In this document: piece by piece, positions 1 to 6,247 of the stretch
Layout: the number at the start of each line of letters is the position of its first letter
How positions within the stretch are numbered: position 1 is the first letter of the stretch
Assembly: GCF_001425685.1 (NCBI RefSeq)
Contig: NZ_LMCY01000070.1
Span: 44,288 to 108,287, forward strand
Length of the DNA stretch: 64,000 bases
Reading direction: 5' to 3'
Source of the DNA: Massilia sp. Root335
GTDB lineage: Bacteria; Pseudomonadota; Gammaproteobacteria; Burkholderiales; Burkholderiaceae_D
Notes under the pieces: model-generated
The model's database searches: none
Told to the model about the DNA's origin: nothing
What the model saw: only the letters and a program-made list of their open reading frames with translations
Made by a program: the position numbers and the translations under genes

Positions 1-183
1 GGTCTTCACGAGCGTGGACTTGCCGGCGCCGTTCTCGCCGACCAGGGCCATGCATTCGCCGGCGCGGATCGTGATGTTCACGCCGTTCAGGGCGTGGATG
101 CCGTTGAAGCGCTTGCTGATGCCGGTCAGTTGCAGGACCGGCGGCGCGTGCGATTCCGAGCTTGTGGTGTGGGTGTGTGGCAT
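1..183 (-). CDS. rhaT: Rhamnose ABC transporter ATP-binding protein, N-terminal fragment
   Basis: Only the first 61 codons of this leftward gene lie in the window; the rest is beyond position 1. The translation begins MPHTHTTSSESHAPPV and continues into the usual start of a sugar-importer ATPase (LQLTGISKRFNGIHAL), followed by the Walker A motif GENGAGKST near residues 51-59. It is the next gene after the RhaS binding protein on the same strand, so it should be the ATPase of the same L-rhamnose importer. In Rhizobium leguminosarum this component is called RhaT; that is unrelated to the E. coli symporter of the same name. A REP-like element occupies the gap to rhaS. Function is inferred from the fragment plus context. 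Confidence 0.85.
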   Translation of the reverse strand, partial: MPHTHTTSSESHAPPVLQLTGISKRFNGIHALNGVNITIRAGECMALVGENGAGKSTLVKT

Positions 184-212
184 AAGGTCTTGCTGCAAGT
201 TTGCACATGAGC

Positions 213-295
213 CGTCGTTCCCGCGCAGGCGGGAATCCAAGTGCACCGGCGCAGCGCTGGCGTACATTGGGTCCCCGCCTCCGCGGGGACGACGG
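213..295. repeat. REP-like inverted-repeat element, copy A
   Basis: Two GC-rich palindromic arms face each other across a short unique spacer. The left arm (213-241) has the core CCCGCGCAGGCGGG after CGTCGTT. The right arm (267-295) has CCCCGCCTCCGCGGGG before ACGACGG. The same design recurs at 6110, 10543, 36759 and 63504. It lies between rhaS and the ABC ATPase gene, where it could form a hairpin that alters relative expression within the operon. Confidence 0.8.
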
Positions 296-349
296 TCCCG
301 GGGTAACACTCAACGACGCGCCGGTGTCGGTCCGGCGACGTCGACAACG

Positions 350-1357
350 TCAGAACAGCTTCGCGAACTTGTCGACGTTCGTCGCGTCGTACGTGTACGG
401 CGGCCCGAGCGCGGCTTCGCGGTTGGCGTCGAGCGTCACGCTGCCCAGGCGGCCCACGGACACGCTGGCGCCCGGTTTCGCTTCGGCCTTGCCCTTCACG
501 AACTGGTCGGCCGCATAGGTGGCCGCATAACCCAGGTCGATCGGGTTCCAGATCGCGAATTCCTTCACGGCGCCGCTCTTCACGTGGCCGGCCATCTCGG
601 ACGGCAGGCCGAGGCCCGTCACGTAGACCTTGCCGACGAGGTTCTCGTCGGAGACGGCCTTGCTGGCCGCGACGATGCCCACCGTCGTCGGGGCGATGAT
701 CGCCTTGAGGTCAGGATGGCTGCGCAGCAGGCCGATGGCCTCGCGGTAGCTCTTGTCGGACTGGTCGTCCCCGTACACGGTGGCCACCAGCTTGATCTTC
801 GCGTATTCGGGTTTTTGCAGGACCTTCTTCATCACGTCGATCCAGATGTTCTGGTTCGTCGCCTGCGCCGACGCGGACAGGATCGCGATCTCGCCCGCGC
901 CCTTGATCTCGTCGGCCGCCATCTGGATCTGCTTTTCGCCGATCAGTTCAGCATTCGACGGGTTCAGCTGCATCTGCCGGCCCTCGGGCGCGATGCCGCT
1001 GTCGAACGAGACGACCTTGATCCCGCGCTGCATCGCCTTCTTCGCGATCGGCACCAGCGCGTTCGGATCGTTGGCGGAGATGACGATGGCGTCGACCTTC
1101 TGGCTGATCAGCGAGTTGATGATCTCGATCTGGCCCTCGGCGCTCGGCGTCGTCGGACCGGTATAGATCACTTCCACGTCGCCCAGCTGCTTCGCCGCTT
1201 CGTCGGCGCCCGTGTGGGCCGCGTCGAAGAAGCCGTTGCCGAGGTTTTTCACGACCATCGCGATGCGCGTCTTTTCGGGCTTCTTCTGGCCGCAGCCGGC
1301 GGTGCCGGCCAGGATGCCGACGGCCGCCAGCGCGACGAACAGGTGTGTTGGCTTCAA
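350..1357 (-). CDS. rhaS: L-rhamnose ABC transporter substrate-binding lipoprotein/periplasmic protein RhaS
   Basis: This 335-residue type I periplasmic sugar-binding protein delivers rhamnose to the ABC importer. The N-terminus is a signal peptide ending in a lipobox-like TAGC (Cys22). The mature part starts with the ribose-binding-protein-like strand RIAMVVKNLGNGFFDAA, followed by the conserved segment VDAIVISANDPNAL. The start codon is TTG at 1355-1357, with GGAGG seven bases upstream, and it overlaps the stop of the upstream regulator in a 4-base TTGA arrangement, which implies translational coupling. Its place between a DeoR regulator and an ABC ATPase matches the rhizobial rha operon. 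The rhamnose specificity comes from this context and the divergent rhaD and rhaI genes, not from binding residues. Confidence 0.88.
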   Translation of the reverse strand: MKPTHLFVALAAVGILAGTAGCGQKKPEKTRIAMVVKNLGNGFFDAAHTGADEAAKQLGDVEVIYTGPTTPSAEGQIEIINSLISQKVDAIVISANDPNALVPIAKKAMQRGIKVVSFDSGIAPEGRQMQLNPSNAELIGEKQIQMAADEIKGAGEIAILSASAQATNQNIWIDVMKKVLQKPEYAKIKLVATVYGDDQSDKSYREAIGLLRSHPDLKAIIAPTTVGIVAASKAVSDENLVGKVYVTGLGLPSEMAGHVKSGAVKEFAIWNPIDLGYAATYAADQFVKGKAEAKPGASVSVGRLGSVTLDANREAALGPPYTYDATNVDKFAKLF

Positions 1358-2256
1358 TGCGCTGCCTCCAGTTGCGAATCCAGCCGCGGGTCGAGCTGCG
1401 CGTCCAGATGGAACAGCGCGGCCGACTGCAGGTCGAACTGCGGGTTAAAAAAAGGTGCACCGACGTTCGGCGCCACTTCGTCGGGTTCGACGGTGACGAC
1501 CTTGACGCCGTATTGTTCGAGCGTCTGGACGGCTTTCTCCGAGACGCCGGTGTCCGTAATGACGGTCGAGACGCGATCGAGGCCGCACAGGATCAGGCCC
1601 GCCTTGCGCGCGAACTTGGAACTGTCGGCCAGCACGATCAGTTCCTCGGCCTGGCTGATCAGGCGCTTCTCGGCCTGGATCAGGAGCGGGTCCGCTTCCA
1701 TCAGTCCGAGCAGCGACAGGCCGTAGACGCTCATGAACATCTTGCCGGCGTAGTGGTGCTGGGTGATGTCGTTGTCGAACGGCGACAGGATCACGTTCTG
1801 CTCGCGGTAGACCTTCCCGCCGGGGACGATGATCTCGTTCTCGCTCGACACGAGCAGCCGCTCGGCCATCAGGAACGAATTGGTCAGGATCTTGAGGTGC
1901 TTGTCGGCCAGGAATTCGGCCATCATGAACGTCGTCGTGCCGCCGTTGATGATGATCGTTTCGCCCTCGGCGCACATGCCGGCCGCGTGGCGCGCGATGG
2001 CCCGCTTGCGCGCCGCATAGCACTGGATGTTGTTCTGGAACGTTTCGCTCGACAGCGGGAACTGCCGTTTCTTCGGCAGCAAATTCTCGGCGCCGCCGCG
2101 GGTGCGGGTGAGCAGGTTGCGGGCTGCGAGCCAGCTGATGTCGCGCCGGACCGTTGCCGGTGACGCATTGAGCCATTCGACGAGTTGCTGGACCGTCGCC
2201 GTCTGATGCTCGGCGAGCAGTTTCAGCAAACGCTTGCGGCGTTTGTGATTCACCAT
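1354..2256 (-). CDS. rhaR: DeoR-family transcriptional regulator of the rhamnose regulon
   Basis: This 300-residue protein has an N-terminal DeoR winged helix (residues 1-60; VQQLVEWLNASPATVRRDI is the recognition region) and a C-terminal sugar-phosphate-sensing DeoR domain containing IINGGTTTFMMAEFL, typical of the effector pocket. The start at 2256 (MVNHKRRKR) is chosen because AGGAGGAG sits just upstream; an in-frame extension to 2307 has no such site. It is first in the leftward operon and divergent from rhaD, as in Rhizobium leguminosarum, where the DeoR-type RhaR controls rhamnose use. It is not homologous to the AraC-type RhaR of E. coli. The likely targets are the repeated sites at 2372-2390 and 2423-2441. 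Confidence 0.88.
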   Translation of the reverse strand: MVNHKRRKRLLKLLAEHQTATVQQLVEWLNASPATVRRDISWLAARNLLTRTRGGAENLLPKKRQFPLSSETFQNNIQCYAARKRAIARHAAGMCAEGETIIINGGTTTFMMAEFLADKHLKILTNSFLMAERLLVSSENEIIVPGGKVYREQNVILSPFDNDITQHHYAGKMFMSVYGLSLLGLMEADPLLIQAEKRLISQAEELIVLADSSKFARKAGLILCGLDRVSTVITDTGVSEKAVQTLEQYGVKVVTVEPDEVAPNVGAPFFNPQFDLQSAALFHLDAQLDPRLDSQLEAAH

Positions 2257-2333
2257 TTGTCTCCTCCTAATGCCGTCTGTTTTTGTGATGCGGCGGGACA
2301 ACGTCATGCCGGAAGCCGCGTTGTCTGGGAAAA

Positions 2334-2362
2334 AGAGTAAAGAGGAGTTGCAGCGGCGTCAA
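2334..2362 (-). promoter_or_regulatory. Candidate sigma70 promoter for the rhaR-rhaS-ABC operon
   Basis: On the minus strand TTGACG (2357-2362) and TACTCT (2334-2339) are separated by 17 bases. The -35 box lies about 10 bases from the operator-like repeat at 2372-2390, so a bound repressor could block polymerase. The -10 match is weak, so this is a pattern-level prediction only. Confidence 0.35.
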
Positions 2363-2371
2363 TCGTTAAAT

Positions 2372-2390
2372 GATCAACCAATTGATTATT
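2372..2390. promoter_or_regulatory. Operator-like repeat 1 in the rha divergent region
   Basis: The site reads GATCAACC-aat-TGATTA and contains the near-perfect dyad ATCAA-CCAA-TTGAT. The same arrangement, GATCAACC-gga-TGATTA, recurs about 51 bases downstream, roughly five helical turns away. Two phased copies between a DeoR regulator and its divergent target operon are the expected layout for its operators. Confidence 0.6.
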
Positions 2391-2422
2391 TGGGCGCGGT
2401 GTGGCGCTCAAATGCGCGTTTC

Positions 2423-2441
2423 GATCAACCGGATGATTAAA
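2423..2441. promoter_or_regulatory. Operator-like repeat 2 in the rha divergent region
   Basis: This is the second copy of the GATCAACC-nnn-TGATTA motif, with GGA as the central triplet. It lies about 34 bases upstream of the candidate -35 box of rhaD. It is probably a binding site for the DeoR regulator encoded at 1354-2256. Confidence 0.6.
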
Positions 2442-2474
2442 TCGCTCTTGCTCACGATCTTGATCGGTTCTGCG

Positions 2475-2504
2475 TTGACACTGCTCGGCCCCCTGAATTC
2501 TACT
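2475..2504 (+). promoter_or_regulatory. Candidate sigma70 promoter for rhaD-rhaI
   Basis: A perfect TTGACA (2475-2480) is followed after 18 bases by TCTACT (2499-2504). It lies downstream of both operator-like repeats and about 95 bases before the rhaD start. The rest of the 344-base divergent region shows no gene. Confidence 0.45.
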
Positions 2505-2600
2505 GTGCCCGGATGCCGTGACCGTGGATCGCCGCGGCGCAGGTGAAGGAGACGGGATCGCCGCCCTCCGACGACAGATAACGCATATGGAGATTTTTTA

Positions 2601-4709
2601 ATGGGTGCAATGAGCGACACGAAGCAGAAGGAACCGATTACGTCGCGCTGGGACGACCAGCACGCTGCCTCGCTGAGCGAGCCGGAATTGCTGCTGTACC
2701 GTTCCAACCTGCTCGGTTCGGACTTGCGCATCACGAATTTTGGCGGCGGCAATACGTCGGCCAAGATCGCGATGACCGATCCGCTCAGCGGCGCGCAGGT
2801 CGAGGTGTTGTGGGTGAAAGGGTCGGGCGGTGACCTCGGTTCGATCAAGCTGGACGGCTTTTCGACCCTGTACATGGACAAGCTGCAGGCGCTGAAGGCC
2901 CGCTACCGCGGCCTGGATCAGGAGGACGAGATGGTCGGCTACCTGCCGCACTGCACGTTCAACCTGAACCCGCGCGCCGCCTCGATCGACACCCCGCTGC
3001 ATGCCTACATCGACCGTAAACACGTCGACCACATGCACCCGGACTCGGTGATCGCGATCGCCGCCTGCAAGAACAGCCGCGCGCTGACCGAGAAGATCTT
3101 CGAAGGTGAACTGGGCTGGCTGCCGTGGCAGCGTCCCGGCTACGACCTGGGCCTGAAACTGGAAAAACTGTCGCAGGAACAGCCGCAGCTGAAGGGCATC
3201 ATCCTCGAGGGCCACGGCCTGTTCACCTGGGGCGACACGGCCAAGTCGTGCTACGAGACGACGCTGGCGATGATCAAGCGCGCCGACGAATGGCTGGCCG
3301 CGAACGTCAGGCAGCCCGTGTTCGGCGGCCAGGTGGCCGACGCGCTGCCGGCGCAGGAGCGCGCGGCCCTCGTCGCCCGCCTGATGCCCCTGCTGCGCGG
3401 GAAGATCAGCCAGCAGGAATACAAGCTCGGTCACTTCGACGATTCCGACGCGGTGCTGGAATTCGTCTGCAGCGCCGACCTCGCGCCGCTGGCCGCGCTG
3501 GGCACCTCGTGCCCGGACCACTTCCTGCGCACCAAGATCCGCCCGCTGGTCCTCGATTTCGACCCGGCCGCGCCCGATTTCGATCGCCTGGTGAATGGTC
3601 TCGATCAGGCCCTGAGCGATTACCGCGCCGATTACACAGCCTACTACGAGCGCTGCAAGCGCGCGACGTCGCCGAAGGTCCGCGACGCCAATCCGATCAT
3701 CTACCTGATCCCGGGCGTCGGCATGCTGTCGTTCGCGAAGGACAAGGCGACGGCGCGCATCGCCGGCGAATTCTACGTCAACGCGATCAACGTGATGCGC
3801 GGCGCGAACGGCGTCGACGAATACGTCGGCCTGCCGGAACAGGAAGCGTTCGACATCGAATACTGGCTGCTCGAGGAAGCCAAGCTGCAGCGCATGCCCA
3901 AGCCGAAGAGCCTCGCGGGCCGCATCGCGCTCGTGACGGGCGGCGCCGGCGGCATCGGCCAGGCCGTGGCGCGCCAGCTGCTGCAGGAAGGCGCGTGCGT
4001 GATGCTGACCGATATCGACGCCGAAGCGCTGGAAGGCGCAAGCCAGGATCTCGTGAAGGTCGCCGGCAAGGACAGCGTGGCGACCGTGCAGGCGAATATC
4101 ACGAGCGAGGACGAGGTGGCCGCGATCCTGGCGGCGAGCTGCTTGCGCTTCGGCGGCGTCGACCTGCTCGTGTCGAACGCCGGCATCGCCTCGGCCGCGC
4201 CGCTGGACGAGACGTCGCTGGAAGTCTGGAAGCGCAACCAGGACATCCTCGTCACCGGCTACTTCCTCGTCAGCCGCAACACGTTCCAGATCATGAAGCA
4301 GCAAAAGCTGGGCGGCAGCATCGTCTTCGTCGGCAGCAAGAACGGCCTCGTGGCGTCGGCCGGCGCGGCCGCGTACTGCACCGCGAAGGCGGCCGAGATC
4401 CACCTGGCCCGCTGCATCGCGCTGGAAGGCGCCGAGCACGGCATCCGCGTCAACGTCGTCAATCCGGACGCCGTCATCCGCGGTTCGCGCATCTGGGACG
4501 GCAAGTGGAAGGAAGAGCGCGCGGCCTCGAACAAGATCGGCGCCGACGACGTCGAAGAATTCTACCGCAAGCGCAGCATGCTGAAAAAGAGCGTGTTCCC
4601 GGAAGACATCGCGGAAGCCGTGTACTTCTTCGCCAGCGAAAAGTCCGGCAAGAGCACGGGCAACGTGCTGAACGTCGATGCGGGCAACGCGGCAGCGTTC
4701 ACGCGCTGA
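2601..4709 (+). CDS. rhaD: Bifunctional rhamnulose-1-phosphate aldolase / L-lactaldehyde dehydrogenase (RhaD type)
   Basis: This 702-residue fusion has an N-terminal class II aldolase/adducin domain (about residues 20-410) and a C-terminal short-chain dehydrogenase domain (about 430-702). The aldolase part shows HAYIDRKHVDHMHPDS (about 134-149), with the histidines expected to bind the metal, and GHGLFTWG near residue 205. The SDR part has TGGAGGIG near 446, SNAG near 525 and the YxxxK pair at Tyr592/Lys596. This architecture is the one found in rhizobial RhaD: it cleaves rhamnulose-1-phosphate to DHAP and lactaldehyde, and the dehydrogenase half probably oxidises lactaldehyde. GGAG lies 8 bases before the ATG. 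It heads the rightward operon with rhaI. Confidence 0.93.
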   Translation: MGAMSDTKQKEPITSRWDDQHAASLSEPELLLYRSNLLGSDLRITNFGGGNTSAKIAMTDPLSGAQVEVLWVKGSGGDLGSIKLDGFSTLYMDKLQALKARYRGLDQEDEMVGYLPHCTFNLNPRAASIDTPLHAYIDRKHVDHMHPDSVIAIAACKNSRALTEKIFEGELGWLPWQRPGYDLGLKLEKLSQEQPQLKGIILEGHGLFTWGDTAKSCYETTLAMIKRADEWLAANVRQPVFGGQVADALPAQERAALVARLMPLLRGKISQQEYKLGHFDDSDAVLEFVCSADLAPLAALGTSCPDHFLRTKIRPLVLDFDPAAPDFDRLVNGLDQALSDYRADYTAYYERCKRATSPKVRDANPIIYLIPGVGMLSFAKDKATARIAGEFYVNAINVMRGANGVDEYVGLPEQEAFDIEYWLLEEAKLQRMPKPKSLAGRIALVTGGAGGIGQAVARQLLQEGACVMLTDIDAEALEGASQDLVKVAGKDSVATVQANITSEDEVAAILAASCLRFGGVDLLVSNAGIASAAPLDETSLEVWKRNQDILVTGYFLVSRNTFQIMKQQKLGGSIVFVGSKNGLVASAGAAAYCTAKAAEIHLARCIALEGAEHGIRVNVVNPDAVIRGSRIWDGKWKEERAASNKIGADDVEEFYRKRSMLKKSVFPEDIAEAVYFFASEKSGKSTGNVLNVDAGNAAAFTR

Positions 4710-4753
4710 CCGCTCGCCAGTCCATGCGGGCTGGGTTACTATTTAAAAGATGA

Positions 4754-4778
4754 GCGGCACCGCCGGACGCGGTGCCGC
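4754..4778 (+). promoter_or_regulatory. Intercistronic hairpin between rhaD and rhaI
   Basis: GCGGCACCG (4754-4762) pairs perfectly with CGGTGCCGC (4770-4778) around a 7-base loop. No T-run follows; the rhaI Shine-Dalgarno sequence (ACAGGAGACAGG) comes next. This suggests an mRNA-stabilising or processing hairpin inside the operon rather than a terminator. Confidence 0.5.
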
Positions 4779-4796
4779 CGACGACAGGAGACAGGA

Positions 4797-6092
4797 ATGA
4801 CGACCCTCATCGACGCCGGACTAGTGGCCGAGCACAATGCCAAGGCCGCAGCCCGGCTGCAGGCCGACTATGACGCACTGGGCGGCATGCTGGCGCGCCG
4901 CGGCCGCGATATCGAAGAACTGACGGCGCTCGCGCAGCGCTTCGCCGTGGCCGTGCCCAGCTGGGGCGTGGGCACGGGCGGCACCCGCTTCGCGCGCTTC
5001 CCGGGCCGCGGCGAACCGCGCAACGTGTTCGAAAAGCTGGACGACTGCGGCGTGATCAACCAGCTCACGCGCGCCACCCCAAGCGTGTCGCCGCACTTCC
5101 CGTGGGACAAACCGACCGACGCGAAAGAGCTGCGCCAGCACGCGGATGCGCTGGGACTGGCGTTCGATGCCGTCAACTCGAACACCTTCCAGGACCAGCA
5201 GGGCCAGGAACACACGTATAAATACGGCAGCCTCACGGCGCTGAACGCCGCGACGCGCGCGCAGGCCGTCGCGCACAACATCGACTGCATCGAACTGGGA
5301 CGCGAGCTCGGGTCGAAGGCGCTGACCGTGTGGGTCGGCGACGGCGCCAACTTCCCCGGCCAGAGCAATCTGCGCGGCGCGCTGGAGCGCTACCTGGAAA
5401 GCATGCGCGGCATCTACGCCGCGCTGCCGGACGACTGGAACGTCTTCATCGAGCACAAGCTGTTCGAGCCGGCGTTCTACGCGACCACGATCGCCGACTG
5501 GGGCACCAGCTTCGCCTGCGCCACCGCGCTCGGCCCGAAGGCGAAATGCCTCGTCGACCTCGGCCACCACGCGCCGAACACGAACATCGAGATGATCGTC
5601 GCGCGCCTCGCGCAGTTCGGCAAGCTGGGCGGCTTCCACTTCAACGACAGCAAATACGGCGACGACGACCTGGATTCCGGCTCCATCAACCCGTTCCAGC
5701 TGTTCCTGGTCTTCAACGAGCTGGCCGACGCCGCCCTGCGCGAAGGCCCGACGTTCGCGCCGGCGTACATGCTGGACCAGTCGCACAACGTGACGGACCC
5801 CGTCGAGAGCCTGATGAACAGCGCGGTGGAAGTGCAGCGCGCCTACGTGCAGGCCGCGCTCGTGGACCGCGCCGAGCTGGCCGCGCTGCAGGAGTCCAAC
5901 GACGTGCTGCTGTCGGCGCAGGCGCTGAAGACGGCGTACCGCACCGACGTATCGGCCATCCTCGCGATGGCGCGCGTGCGCGCGGGCGGCGCGGCCGACC
6001 CGGTGGCGTGCTACCGCGCGAGCGGCTACCGCGACCGCGTGGCCGGCGCGCGTCCGGCGAAGGCGGGGGCGAGCGGCAGCGGGATCGTGTAA
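4797..6092 (+). CDS. rhaI: L-rhamnose isomerase, Pseudomonas stutzeri/rhizobial type
   Basis: The 431-residue TIM-barrel isomerase converts L-rhamnose to L-rhamnulose in the cytoplasm. The expected metal ligands appear in order: Glu219 in FIEHKLFEP, Asp254 in VDLGHHAP, His281 in GGFHFNDSKYGDDD and Asp327 in YMLDQSHN. His257, Asp289 and Asp291 are also present. To my recollection these positions match the numbering of the P. stutzeri L-rhamnose isomerase, a promiscuous sugar isomerase, and differ from E. coli RhaA. The start ATG follows a strong AGGAG. It is separated from rhaD by 87 bases containing a hairpin, which fits the rhaD-rhaI pairing of rhizobia. No rhamnulokinase is in view; it may lie left of the window. 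Confidence 0.93.
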   Translation: MTTLIDAGLVAEHNAKAAARLQADYDALGGMLARRGRDIEELTALAQRFAVAVPSWGVGTGGTRFARFPGRGEPRNVFEKLDDCGVINQLTRATPSVSPHFPWDKPTDAKELRQHADALGLAFDAVNSNTFQDQQGQEHTYKYGSLTALNAATRAQAVAHNIDCIELGRELGSKALTVWVGDGANFPGQSNLRGALERYLESMRGIYAALPDDWNVFIEHKLFEPAFYATTIADWGTSFACATALGPKAKCLVDLGHHAPNTNIEMIVARLAQFGKLGGFHFNDSKYGDDDLDSGSINPFQLFLVFNELADAALREGPTFAPAYMLDQSHNVTDPVESLMNSAVEVQRAYVQAALVDRAELAALQESNDVLLSAQALKTAYRTDVSAILAMARVRAGGAADPVACYRASGYRDRVAGARPAKAGASGSGIV

Positions 6093-6109
6093 AGCCGAGG
6101 TAGAAGAGC

Positions 6110-6188
6110 GTCGTTCCCGCGCAGGCGGGAACCTGAGTTTTGCGTGAACGCACACAGACTTGGGCCCCCGCCTGCGCGGGGGCGACGG
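6110..6188. repeat. REP-like inverted-repeat element, copy B
   Basis: The left arm CGTCGTTCCCGCGCAGGCGG and the right arm with core CCCCCGCCTGCGCGGGGG, ending CGACGG, flank a spacer of about 25 bases. It lies between rhaI and the GH106 gene. A separate 8-bp hairpin (GCGCCAGC/GCTGGCGC, 6199-6217) follows immediately before the GH106 ribosome binding site. Confidence 0.8.
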
Positions 6189-6247
6189 TTTTATGCAAGC
6201 GCCAGCAGCGCTGGCGCGTTTCGCCCACTCGCCCCAGGAGTCCCCGC

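Noticed and set aside
14..1726. Plus-strand 570-codon frame over rhaS and the regulator
   Set aside because: It is a shadow of the RhaS and DeoR genes in GC-rich DNA and runs through a REP element.
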